Assembly: GCF_030687835.1 (NCBI RefSeq)
Contig: NZ_CP117449.1
Location: forward strand, 5,833,001 to 5,897,000
Reading direction: 5' to 3'
From: Pseudomonas hefeiensis
GTDB taxonomy: Bacteria; Pseudomonadota; Gammaproteobacteria; Pseudomonadales; Pseudomonadaceae
DNA: 64,000 nt
Shown: in pieces, positions 54,894 to 63,593 of the stretch
How positions within the stretch are numbered: position 1 is the first letter of the stretch
Layout: each line of letters begins with the position of its first letter
Made by a program: the position numbers and the translations under genes
The notes under the pieces: generated by a model
Database searches by the model: none
What the model saw: the letters and a program-made list of their open reading frames with translations, nothing else
Told to the model about the DNA's origin: nothing

Positions 54894-57800
54894 CTAGCCC
54901 AACGCCGTCTTCTCCAGGTGCTCAAGGATGATCGGGTACACATCCACCACCGCATCCTTGCCAAAGATGCAGTCGATATGGCCGTAGCCCGGCACTTCGT
55001 GGCGGCTGAACAGTTGCGGGCCGTGCATATCGCACAGTCGCTCGTAGGTCTTGAGGGTGCTCTGAGGGAGGTAGCACTGGTTCTCGGCGCCGCTGATGAA
55101 GCAGATCGGCAATTTCAACCGATCGAAATGCGGCATGTAGACGTCGTTGCCCTTGAAGTCCACCAGGTGCCCCTTGCGCACGATCAGCGCCAGGTGCTCG
55201 AAGGTGTGCATGTTCGACTCGCCGAACAACTCGTGCAGGTTGTCGTGCAGGGTTTCGTTGAGCGTGTCGTGGCGATAAAGCGAGGCATACATGAAGGTAA
55301 TGCGGTGGCAGACCGGGTTGGTGCAATAGCCCTGGGCCTCGATCCGGGCATAGCCATTAAGGGCTTTGTCGTAGAGTTTGTTGAACCAGTTCTCCTTGGT
55401 ATCGGCATAAGCAGTGAGGGATTTGATACCGATGGCGTCGAGCATCCCTGGCAGGTGCAGGCCGGCTTTCAGACCGGTTGCAGTAGCGACCACCGTATCG
55501 GCGGCGATCTGCGAGCAGACCACCGAGCGCACCCCTTGCAGCCCCGCCAGCATCGACATGAAGAACGTCGTTGCACCGTAGCAATGCACCACACATTGCA
55601 CGTCGCGGGCCAGCGTGGCCTGCTGGATCTGCTCGATAGCAGCCTTGAAGTCGTACTGGGCTACCTGGTCGCCGTTCCATTCATGCTTGCTGGCCGGCAG
55701 CAGGATGCTCACCCGCAAGTCCAGCAACCAAACGTCGTACTCGTGCTTGCACAGGTACTCCAGCAGGTTGGTCTGGATGGTGTCGGTGGAGAAAATATTC
55801 GAGCCCACGCCCAAGCCATGCACCAGCATCACCGGGCCTTTGCTGCCCGCTTGATAGCGAGTCAGGCGTAGCTCGACGTTGTCCTCGGTCTGGAAGAAAT
55901 GCACGGTCGGCGCCGGTGCGTCCAGCGGCCGCTTGGTGCGGGGCGGCGCGTCCGGGTTGAAGTAGACATCGCCTGCAAACACCCCGCCATAGCTCTCCCA
56001 CAAGATCCCGGCGAAGAACTTGCCAAACCGCGCCAAGGCCTCCACGCGCTCACGCTCGTTGCGCGCGTTGAGCACTTTCATGGTGGTCATCTGCTTGGCG
56101 AAGTCGGCCGGCAGAATGTGCATCACCCCCGAGCCGATGACCTCGCCGCTCTTGTCCACCCCGCGATACAGCGTGACATAGAGCGTGCTGGTGTCGTGCC
56201 AGATGTTCAGCACCCCGTTGTCCTCGGGCACGGTCTTGAAGGCACTGAAGTAATAGTCACTGCCGTCCTCGGCGGTCAGTTTCATGTCGTAGTTCATGTG
56301 CCGCACATCCACCTGTTCCTGATATTGCTCGAACAGGTTGAACACCCCGTTGCTGGCGACCAGCGGCTTGGCCGAGAGCATCGGCGCATCCAGTGTGCCC
56401 ACCAGGGTTGCGGCGTGTTCCGGCTCCTTGATCAGGCGGTTGAGGTCGGCGGCGGTGATGGTCAGCGTGAACTCGATAGTCGAGTTGTCGGCCTTGCCGC
56501 GCTTGGCTGCCGCTTCGTAAAGCGACAGATCGGTGCCCTGGGGTTGGGTAAACGCCGTGGAAAAGTAACCCTTCATGGTTTCGGTGAACTGCACGCCGAG
56601 GGTCGGTGGCGCCACCGGTTTACGTGCAGCCGAAGGCAGGGTGTAGTCGATGATCCAGCCACGATCAGCCGCCAGCAGCCCCATGTTGCGTTCGCTCACC
56701 GCCGAAATGGTCAACAGCGGGTTGACCGCCAGGGAAGTCGGGATCACCGCGCCGTCGGTCACGTACAGGCCAGGGTAAACATCCGTCCCGCTGGCGCCAC
56801 TGAACACCTGGCCCTTGTGGTTGACCACGCCTTGCGTCGCGTCTTCACCCATCACGCACCCGCCCAACGGGTGGACCGAAACGATGCTGTGCTTGAGCAG
56901 CTTGGTCCAGATCGGATTCTCGACCCAGATCCCGCCCAACGCCTTGGTGCTCTGGTGCAAACGCTCATTGCCCAGAGCCACGTTTTCCTGCTCGCCAACG
57001 CCGGGCCAGTCGATGCGCAGCTGGTCCTTGTTGTCGAGCACCATGCGCCCCTTGCCGTTGTCGTGGCTCATGATGAGGTACGTCTGCATGTTATGCAGCG
57101 CGCCGTAGTACGGGCCGCGCAGAAAGCTTTCGGCTTCCCGGGCCTTGTACTTGAGGCTGGCGCCCAGGCCCGTGTCGGTGGGCACGCCGATCATCCCGGC
57201 GAACGCCGCCATGCTCGGCACCATTGGCCGACCAAGCGCGCCAGGGATCGAGCCTTCCTCGATGACCATGCGGCTGCGCCAGTCACCTTCGGTACGCATG
57301 TCGATGATCGAGGTAATGCAGGGCCCCACCGGCTCCAGCTCCTTGGCCGAGTGGGCACCGAAGCCGATGCCGTTGATGGTCTGGTCGCAGTTGTGGCCAA
57401 ACCCGAGGATGTCGCCATTGCCGCTCATGTTCTCGCCCAGTTGACTGGACATCGACAGGCCCTTTTCCCGCGAGCGCAGCATGATTTCGGTGGAGCCCAG
57501 GGTGCCAGCCGACACCACCACGATATCGGCGCGCACGAACAGGGTTGGCGCCGAGAACAACTCGCGGCCGCTGTCCAGGTACTGGAAATGCACGATCCAG
57601 CCGTCACCGTCGCGCTCCAGATGCCGCACCTGGGCCTGGCAGAAAATCTCCGCGCCGTGGTTCCAGGCGTCCGGCAGGTAATTCATCAGCGTGGTGTTCT
57701 TGGCCTTGTTGTTACAGCCCGAGACGCAATCACCGCAACCGTTGCACGGCAACTGCTCGACACCGACGTGGTTCAGGTTGTTGGGCAGCTTGTCGAAGGT

Positions 57801-58352
57801 CACGTTGATCGGCGGTTTGTAGAAATGTGCGTCCTGCTTGAGATAGCTCGCCGACTTGCGGTTGGCGTCGAGCTTGGGCAGGTTCGGCGAGGCATCAGGG
57901 TAAGGGGTGGGCTTGAGCATTTCCCGCGCCCGCGCATAACCGTCCTTGAGCAGCGTATCGCGATGTTCACGCACCGCCTGCGGCCAACGCGGGTCCTCGA
58001 ACACACCGGGCTCCGGCTCCAGCGAAACGTTGGCGTTGATCAGCGAAGTGCCACCCAGGCCGCAACCGACCACCACGTTCTGCTGGGCGTTGACGTGTAG
58101 ATCGAACAGTCCGGTGCGCGACCCGATGTGACCGTCCGGGTCATGCACCTGCAACTCCTCAGTGGCCGCCAGCATGGTGTTGGGGTATTCGCCGGGCTGG
58201 ATCTCCCGGCCCCGCTCCAGCAGACAAACCTTGCGCCCGGCCCGGGACAGGCGTGACGCGGCTATGCCACCGCCGTAGCCGGAACCAATGACGATAACGT
58301 CGTAATGCTCCTTGATTTCGCTGATGGGGGTCGAGATCCGTGTCATGTTCAA
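54894..58352 (-). CDS. GMC oxidoreductase fused to alpha/beta hydrolase
   Basis: A 1152-residue fusion. Residues 1-570: FAD-dependent GMC oxidoreductase of the cholesterol-oxidase (ChoD-like) type with YDVIVIGSGYGGGIAASRLS (18-37), GCGLGGTSLINANVSLEPEP (about 96-115), CNGCGDCVSGCNNKAKNT near 203-220, and the C-terminal HPLGGCVMG and NPLLTISAVSERN segments. Residues about 600-760: a linker domain. Residues about 830-1152: alpha/beta hydrolase with PVMLVHGLGVGSNIF, the nucleophile elbow VVHCYGATT in which Cys 924 replaces the usual Ser, and a late His in PGYGHIDCIFG. No signal peptide is visible. Upstream is the DnaA-box repeat region; downstream are the cytochrome and metallophosphoesterase. 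The substrate is unknown: a bulky alcohol or sterol-like lipid is plausible. Confidence 0.88.
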   Translation of the reverse strand: MNMTRISTPISEIKEHYDVIVIGSGYGGGIAASRLSRAGRKVCLLERGREIQPGEYPNTMLAATEELQVHDPDGHIGSRTGLFDLHVNAQQNVVVGCGLGGTSLINANVSLEPEPGVFEDPRWPQAVREHRDTLLKDGYARAREMLKPTPYPDASPNLPKLDANRKSASYLKQDAHFYKPPINVTFDKLPNNLNHVGVEQLPCNGCGDCVSGCNNKAKNTTLMNYLPDAWNHGAEIFCQAQVRHLERDGDGWIVHFQYLDSGRELFSAPTLFVRADIVVVSAGTLGSTEIMLRSREKGLSMSSQLGENMSGNGDILGFGHNCDQTINGIGFGAHSAKELEPVGPCITSIIDMRTEGDWRSRMVIEEGSIPGALGRPMVPSMAAFAGMIGVPTDTGLGASLKYKAREAESFLRGPYYGALHNMQTYLIMSHDNGKGRMVLDNKDQLRIDWPGVGEQENVALGNERLHQSTKALGGIWVENPIWTKLLKHSIVSVHPLGGCVMGEDATQGVVNHKGQVFSGASGTDVYPGLYVTDGAVIPTSLAVNPLLTISAVSERNMGLLAADRGWIIDYTLPSAARKPVAPPTLGVQFTETMKGYFSTAFTQPQGTDLSLYEAAAKRGKADNSTIEFTLTITAADLNRLIKEPEHAATLVGTLDAPMLSAKPLVASNGVFNLFEQYQEQVDVRHMNYDMKLTAEDGSDYYFSAFKTVPEDNGVLNIWHDTSTLYVTLYRGVDKSGEVIGSGVMHILPADFAKQMTTMKVLNARNERERVEALARFGKFFAGILWESYGGVFAGDVYFNPDAPPRTKRPLDAPAPTVHFFQTEDNVELRLTRYQAGSKGPVMLVHGLGVGSNIFSTDTIQTNLLEYLCKHEYDVWLLDLRVSILLPASKHEWNGDQVAQYDFKAAIEQIQQATLARDVQCVVHCYGATTFFMSMLAGLQGVRSVVCSQIAADTVVATATGLKAGLHLPGMLDAIGIKSLTAYADTKENWFNKLYDKALNGYARIEAQGYCTNPVCHRITFMYASLYRHDTLNETLHDNLHELFGESNMHTFEHLALIVRKGHLVDFKGNDVYMPHFDRLKLPICFISGAENQCYLPQSTLKTYERLCDMHGPQLFSRHEVPGYGHIDCIFGKDAVVDVYPIILEHLEKTALG

Positions 58353-58764
58353 GTCCTCTCAGGCAGATGGGGCAACTCTGCGGTTGCCTGCAAATCGACA
58401 GGCGCACGAACGCCTGGCCACTATCCCGTACGGGTTTGAGCGGCAGTCAACGGTGCTACAGGGGAAACTCAGGTGCGCAGCGGGGCGCTATAGACGCGCA
58501 CGCTGATTGGTGGCGCGACGACGTCTGCGTTTGGGTAACCGGGTGGCAGGGGTCGGGGTACACGTTGCAGCTGAAACCGGGTATGAGCAGGGGGGCTTGC
58601 TATCCATCATGCGTTCTCCCTGAACCAGATGTGGATAAAGAGGCGGTGTCCTTGTGCCATGAGTGAAGACAGCTGGCCGGGCCACGTCAAGGTGGTTCCC
58701 TAGAACTGTATGAAATTTGAGCTATCGCGTTTAGACCTATGCCCGCCGTGGCCCCTAGGCTTTC

Positions 58765-59330
58765 GCGAACAAGTTATCCACATGTCCACCCACAGCTAAT
58801 GGGGACAAGTGCATCGTTGCGACTGAGTTTTCTAGATAAAAGCTAAAGAAAAACCGTGACTTATGAACAATGAACGTTTCTTTCCCACATAGGTTAAAAA
58901 CTGATCAGCCATGTGAAAGCCTTGTCTGGTATGGCGTCCAGAGGAGAGCGAACACCTTATCCACAGAAGCGCCAACAGTGTTTGGGGGTAATTTTGACGA
59001 TTCTGTGGAAAACGCTGTCTACGGCCTGTAACTCGGGGTTTTAGCGGAATTTTCCGGGTAAAAATGGCAAATTGATCATTTTATAATCAATACCATGAAA
59101 GCCCCGCTGCGTATGGCTTGTAGCGGGTAGCGAACATCTTATCCACAGAAGCGCCAACAGAGATTGGGGGCAAGTAGGGTTCTGCGCTCAAGCTTATTCA
59201 CAAACAAAATCGAGGAAAAACCGTGAGTTAGGCTGGTTGTTTTTTAAGCGCAAGCCTGGGGAGCTTGATCTGCGTGGGGTGTGGCCAGGGGCGAACAGGT
59301 TATCCACAGATGCGCGCACAGGGATTGTGG
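58765..59330. repeat. Four degenerate tandem units each with a perfect DnaA box
   Basis: GCGAACA-N2-TTATCCACA occurs at 58765, 58948, 59130 and 59291 (spacing 183, 182 and 161 bp). Units 2 and 3 share CAGAAGCGCCAACAG after the box; units 2-4 share a nearby GATTGGGGG-like or TTGGGGG tract; units 1 and 3 share GAAAAACCGTGA near 58848 and 59214; the stretch before units 2 and 3 shares CATG(TG)AAAGCC. TTATCCACA is the consensus high-affinity DnaA box. Confidence 0.85.
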
Positions 59331-59358
59331 GTAACACACATCCCCTTGTGTGCGCGCC

Positions 59359-59448
59359 TTGTGGGAGCAAAGCTTGCTCGCGATGAAAACGCCTTGGTCT
59401 CTCAAGTGCCGAGGTGCCTGGATCGCGAGCAAGCTTTGCTCCCACAAG
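59359..59448. repeat. REPIN
   Basis: Inverted TTGTGGGAGCAAAGCTTGCT REPs, spacer CTTGGTCTCTCAAGTGCCGA then GGTGCCTGG, as in the element at 46575-46663. Confidence 0.9.
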
Positions 59449-59468
59449 GATTTTTGGTGAGCTTGGAT

Positions 59469-60239
59469 TTAGCGAACCACCCCTTCCTCAACCAACAACT
59501 TGAGAATCGCCTCGGCGCCCGCCTCCGGGCTCACGCCTTTGAGCACCTGCCCGCCTCCGCCGCTGGCCTTGGCCGTGGCGGCTTTCATGCGATCGGCGCC
59601 GCTCTTGGCCTTGATCACTTTCAAACGTTTTGGCCGCGGTTTGGCCGGTTGCAGGGTCGCCACCGCCAACAGGGCGTCGTCGATCACCTCGACTTCTTCA
59701 GCGTGCAACGCCCCGCGTCGGGCCGGGCCGTAGGCGCTTTGCCGGGGTTTGGGGGCGGCGTTATCCACCGTGGCAAGGAACGGCAGGCGCACTTTAAGAC
59801 GTCGCCGCTGGCCGCGAGGCAAAGCTTGCAGCACCAAGGCTACGCCACTGTCGATGGATTCGACCTGGGCCAGTCCCACCACCAGCGGCCAGCCGAGATT
59901 TTCCGCCAGCAGGAACGGCAACATGCCTGAGCCTTCGCCGGTTTCCGCCTGACTGCCGGTGAGCACCACTTGGGCTCCCGCATCGCGCAGATAGTCAGTC
60001 AGGGCCGGTAGTGCGTCGGCACCTGCGGGGTTATCCAGGACGTAGAGTGCGTCCAGGCCCATGCCCAGATAGGCGCGCAGAGCCGGTTCGGCCACGTCGC
60101 CTGCGTGCAGCACTTGCAGGTCGTTGCCGGCCAGTTGCAGGCCGAGCTCCACGGCCCGGGCGTCCTGTTCGGCACGCCGGGGCCGACCGGAGGTCGGGTG
60201 GGCGCCGATGGACACCAGGCTGATCACTTGAGTACTCAT
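59469..60239 (-). CDS. etfB: Electron transfer flavoprotein subunit beta (dimethylglycine pathway)
   Basis: The 256-residue beta subunit of an ETF dedicated to dimethylglycine demethylation, passing electrons from DgcAB to the membrane chain. The ETF beta fold begins VISLVSIGAHPTSGRPRRAE, with VVLTGSQAETGEGSGMLPFL (AMP/nucleotide region near 118-137) and LPFLATVDNA. The C-terminal tail is Lys/Arg-rich. ATG 60239 lies 16 bp after the etfA stop. It differs from the general ETF pair of fatty acid oxidation. Confidence 0.9.
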   Translation of the reverse strand: MSTQVISLVSIGAHPTSGRPRRAEQDARAVELGLQLAGNDLQVLHAGDVAEPALRAYLGMGLDALYVLDNPAGADALPALTDYLRDAGAQVVLTGSQAETGEGSGMLPFLLAENLGWPLVVGLAQVESIDSGVALVLQALPRGQRRRLKVRLPFLATVDNAAPKPRQSAYGPARRGALHAEEVEVIDDALLAVATLQPAKPRPKRLKVIKAKSGADRMKAATAKASGGGGQVLKGVSPEAGAEAILKLLVEEGVVR

Positions 60240-60254
60240 GGTTGAATCCTTAGC

Positions 60255-61475
60255 TTAAGCCGCATCGCGCTTGGCTTCGTTGCGGTACGCCTCTACCGCC
60301 GCGATCAAGGCCTGAAGAATCGCCGCGCTGTCGCCAATCACCGACAGGTCTGCCCGTTTGATCATGTCGCAACCAGGGTCGAGGTTGATCGCCACCACCT
60401 TGTCGCAGGCGCCGATGCCTTGCAGGTGCTGAATCGCCCCGGAAATCCCCACCGCGACGTAGACCCGCGCCGTAACCCAGGTGCCGGACGCGCCAACCTG
60501 GCGATCGCGGGCCATGAAGCCGTCGTCCACCGCCACTCGCGAAGCACCTTCGGTGGCGCCCAAGGCCGCAGCGGTCTGGTGGAAAAGCGCCCAGTCCTTG
60601 ACCCCGTTGCCGCCGGAGAAAATGAATTCGGCTTCGGCCATCGGGATCGCGCCCGGGTCCACCGCCACCGCGCCCAGGTCTTCGATGCGCGACAAGCTGC
60701 GGGCCACGCCTGTGGATAACTCCACCGGCAAGGCTTCGTGACGGGTTTCACTGACCGGCTCGGCGCATTCGGCCGCGGCCAGGATCAGCCGCGCCAAAGG
60801 CCGGGCCAGGTCTTGCAGGCCGGCACCGGCACGACCGATGCACGCCTCGCCCTTGACCTGCCAGACCCGCGTGGCCGGGCGCTCGCCCAGGGCTGCGGCA
60901 AAACGCCGGCCCAGTTCGCCGCCGCCGGTGCGGCTGTCAGGCAGCAGCCAATGGCGTGGGTTGAATTGGTTATCCACAGCCCGAAGTCCTTGCACCCGTT
61001 GCTCCGGTGCATAACCGCTGAATGCCTCACCTTCCAATACCAGCAAACGGTCGACACCGGCCGTGGCGAAAGCGTTTTCCTTGTGCTCACCGAAGACCAC
61101 CGCCAGCACCGCGCCTTCGCTACCGGCAAGCTGATGGGCCAGGCCCAGCAGATCGCGGTCGTGGCTGCTGAGACGACCACCGACCATGTCCGGCACCACA
61201 CTGATGTAGAACGCCGGTTGCGGCACCTGATGCAGCGGCAGTTGCACTTCAGCGGCAGCGGTACGCTTGCTCGCGCCGCCCTGCTGGGCACCGCTGCGAT
61301 CAATACGCTTGATGCCGTTGGGGCCGATGAAACCGACACCATGAACATTCTTGCGGATGATGCCGTTGGGCCCCATCCAGCTGTGCTGGACCGGTTGCAT
61401 GGCCGCGTGCAGCGGATGCAGGCGGTTGCGGGCGATCCACTCGGCGCGAGGGTCGCGGCGGATGATGTCGCTCAT
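60255..61475 (-). CDS. etfA: Electron transfer flavoprotein subunit alpha (dimethylglycine pathway)
   Basis: A 406-residue ETF alpha, about 90 longer than the general one because of an N-terminal extension (HPLHAAMQPVQHSWMGPNGI... GFIGPNGIKRID) typical of the dgc-linked paralog. The C-terminal FAD domain shows ARVYVAVGISGAIQHLQGIG and VVAINLDPGCDMIKRADLSV near 330-385. ATG 61475 overlaps the dgcB TAA by one base. Two perfect DnaA boxes lie in its coding sequence (60711-60719 and 60970-60978). Confidence 0.93.
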   Translation of the reverse strand: MSDIIRRDPRAEWIARNRLHPLHAAMQPVQHSWMGPNGIIRKNVHGVGFIGPNGIKRIDRSGAQQGGASKRTAAAEVQLPLHQVPQPAFYISVVPDMVGGRLSSHDRDLLGLAHQLAGSEGAVLAVVFGEHKENAFATAGVDRLLVLEGEAFSGYAPEQRVQGLRAVDNQFNPRHWLLPDSRTGGGELGRRFAAALGERPATRVWQVKGEACIGRAGAGLQDLARPLARLILAAAECAEPVSETRHEALPVELSTGVARSLSRIEDLGAVAVDPGAIPMAEAEFIFSGGNGVKDWALFHQTAAALGATEGASRVAVDDGFMARDRQVGASGTWVTARVYVAVGISGAIQHLQGIGACDKVVAINLDPGCDMIKRADLSVIGDSAAILQALIAAVEAYRNEAKRDAA

Positions 61476-63424
61476 TAATGCACCTCCGCAGGTTCACGTT
61501 TAGCCGGGGCCACTGGCTTGCTTGGCGCCGCGTCTTCGAGCAGCGCGTCGGCCACCAGTTCGGCAATGTCCTTGATCATCGGTCGCGGCTCGACCACACC
61601 TTCCAGCATCGCAGTGCACTGTGGACAACCCACTGCCACCAGTTCGGCGCCGGTTTCGCGAATGTCTTCCATGCGCATGTCGGGGATACGCTGCTTGCCC
61701 GGAATGTCGGTGATCGGCGCGCCGCCGCCACCGCCGCAGCAACGCGAGCGGAAACCGGAACGCTGCATTTCCTTGATCTCGATGCCCAGCGCGCGCAGCA
61801 CCTGGCGTGGCGCCTCGTATTCGCCGTTGTAACGGCCCAGGTAGCACGGGTCGTGATAGGTCACACTGTCGCCCTTGTGCTGGCCGAGGCTCAGGGCGCC
61901 GGCGTCGATGATTTCTGCCAGGTAGGTGCTGTGGTGCTGCACCCGATAGTTGCCATCGAACGCGCCGTATTCGTTTTTCAGCACGTGGAAGCTGTGAGGG
62001 TCGCAGGTGACGATCCGGTTGAAGCTGTATTTGCCCAGGGTCAGGATGTTGCGTTTGGCCAACAGTTGGAAGGTCGCTTCATCGCCGAGGCGCCGGGCCA
62101 CGTCGCCGCTGTCGCGCTCTTCGAGACCGAGTACGGCGAAGTCGATGTTCGCCGCCTTGAGCACTTTGACGAAGGCGCGCAAGGTGCGCTGGTTGCGCAT
62201 GTCGAAGGCACCGTCGCCGACCCAGAACAGCACGTCGGTGGATTTCACCTCGCTGAGCAGGTTCAGGTTCAGGTCCGCCGCCCAGTTCATCCGCCCGCCC
62301 GGAGCGAAGCCGCCAGGGTTGTCGGTGGCGATGAGGTTTTCCAGCACCTCGGCGCCCTTGTTCGGCGTCGCGCCTTTTTCCAGGGTCAGGTGGCGGCGCA
62401 TGTCGACGATGGCATCGACGTGCTCGATCATCATCGGGCATTCCTCGACACAGGCCCGGCAGGTGGTGCAGGACCACAGGGTCTCGGCGTCCACCAGGCC
62501 GTTGACGATCGGCTGATGGGGGTTGCCGCTGTGCTCACCCACCGGTTTATCTGGATAAGGGCTGCCGGCGAATTTCGCATCGGTGCCGCCGGCCAGACCG
62601 ACGACCATGTCCTGGATGAGTTTTTTCGGGTTCAGCGGCTGGCCGGCAGCGAACGCCGGGCAGGCAGCTTCACACTTGCCGCACTGTACGCAGGCGTCGA
62701 AACCGAGCAACTGGTTCCAGGTGAAATCCTTGGGTTTCTCAACGCCCAGCGGTGCAGCGGGGTCGTTCAGGTCCAAAGGTTTGAGACCGGTTGAGCGGCC
62801 ACCACCAAAGCGTTCGGCGCGGCGGTGCCAGGCCAGGTGCAGGGCCCCGGCAAAGGCATGTTTCATCGGCCCGCCCCAGGTCATGCCGAAGAACATTTCC
62901 GACACACCCCAAAGCACGCCCAGGCCCAACAGCGCCACCAACACCCAGCCCCCGAAGTCCGCCGGCAAGATCCCGGCGACCGGCAAGGTCACCAGGAAAA
63001 AACTGATGGAAAACGCGAACAGGCTCTTGGGCAAGCGCATCCACGGGCCTTTGGACAGCCGTGACGGTGGATTGCGACGACGCAAGGCAATGAAGATCGC
63101 GCCGCTGAACATCAGCAGCGTGGCGAACAGCAAGGCATAGCCCAGAATGCGGTTCTGCAGGCCGAAACCATGCACCAGAATCGCCAGCAGCGCCGCCAGC
63201 ACAAACCCACCCGCCGTGGCGACGTGGGTATTGGCGATGTATTTGTCCCGCGCCACCACATGGTGCAAGTCCACCATGTAGCGCTTGGGCATGGCGAAAA
63301 GGCCACCGATCAGGTCGACCTTGGACGGTCGCCCCCGGCGCCACATGTTCATCCGCCGCAAGGCGCCAAGGACCGCGAGGCCCAGGGCGGCAAACAGCAG
63401 GATGGGAAGAAGGGTGTTCAGCAT
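61475..63424 (-). CDS. dgcB: Dimethylglycine demethylation protein DgcB
   Basis: A 649-residue membrane iron-sulfur protein needed for dimethylglycine to sarcosine. ATG 63424 (MLNTLLPILLFAALGLAVLG). About five membrane helices in the first 210 residues (LLPILLFAALGLAVLGAL; GGFVLAALLAILVHGFG; ILGYALLFATLLMFSGAIF; and two more), two 4Fe-4S clusters (CVQCGKCEAACP near 250, CTTCRACVEECP near 320), and a CCG-type heterodisulfide-reductase-like C-terminus (SRCCGGGGGA near 565). It likely links the DgcA and EtfAB electron flow to the quinone pool. Confidence 0.93.
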   Translation of the reverse strand: MLNTLLPILLFAALGLAVLGALRRMNMWRRGRPSKVDLIGGLFAMPKRYMVDLHHVVARDKYIANTHVATAGGFVLAALLAILVHGFGLQNRILGYALLFATLLMFSGAIFIALRRRNPPSRLSKGPWMRLPKSLFAFSISFFLVTLPVAGILPADFGGWVLVALLGLGVLWGVSEMFFGMTWGGPMKHAFAGALHLAWHRRAERFGGGRSTGLKPLDLNDPAAPLGVEKPKDFTWNQLLGFDACVQCGKCEAACPAFAAGQPLNPKKLIQDMVVGLAGGTDAKFAGSPYPDKPVGEHSGNPHQPIVNGLVDAETLWSCTTCRACVEECPMMIEHVDAIVDMRRHLTLEKGATPNKGAEVLENLIATDNPGGFAPGGRMNWAADLNLNLLSEVKSTDVLFWVGDGAFDMRNQRTLRAFVKVLKAANIDFAVLGLEERDSGDVARRLGDEATFQLLAKRNILTLGKYSFNRIVTCDPHSFHVLKNEYGAFDGNYRVQHHSTYLAEIIDAGALSLGQHKGDSVTYHDPCYLGRYNGEYEAPRQVLRALGIEIKEMQRSGFRSRCCGGGGGAPITDIPGKQRIPDMRMEDIRETGAELVAVGCPQCTAMLEGVVEPRPMIKDIAELVADALLEDAAPSKPVAPAKREPAEVH

Positions 63425-63485
63425 GGTGAAGCTCCCAAAGACCTCAGGTCTTGCAGGCACAGAAACCTGGATGTCTTGCTCGATT

Positions 63486-63588
63486 CCTGTGGGAGCAAGG
63501 CGTGCCCGCGATGCGATCGACTCGGTCAGTCAGATGCGCCGTGTCGCATTTATCGCGGGCAAGCCTCGCTCCCACAGGGTTATCCACA
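63486..63588. repeat. REPIN with adjoining DnaA box
   Basis: CTGTGGGAGCAAGGCGTGCC and inverted TCGCGGGCAAGCCTCGCTCC-CACA (63486-63576) in the dgcA-dgcB gap, followed at once by a perfect TTATCCACA at 63580-63588. Confidence 0.8.
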
Positions 63589-63593
63589 AGCCG

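Larger units (their letters stand above)
58353..59468. other. 1.1-kb gene-free region with DnaA-box repeats
   Basis: No convincing gene is present between the divergent-side start of the GMC fusion gene and the etfB stop. The part 58353-58700 is ordinary GC-rich sequence that must contain the GMC promoter. From about 58740 the DNA is AT-richer and holds the four-unit repeat described separately. A REPIN closes the region at 59359-59448. Confidence 0.7.

Noticed and set aside
55899..58100. A 733-codon plus-strand open frame opposite the GMC fusion
   Set aside because: A shadow of the GMC/hydrolase gene; no motif and no ribosome site.
58740..59330. Chromosomal origin oriC
   Set aside because: DnaA boxes are present, but rpmH, dnaA, dnaN, recF and gyrB are not nearby, and the boxes are in long phased units rather than a compact origin. 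A titration or regulatory locus is preferred.
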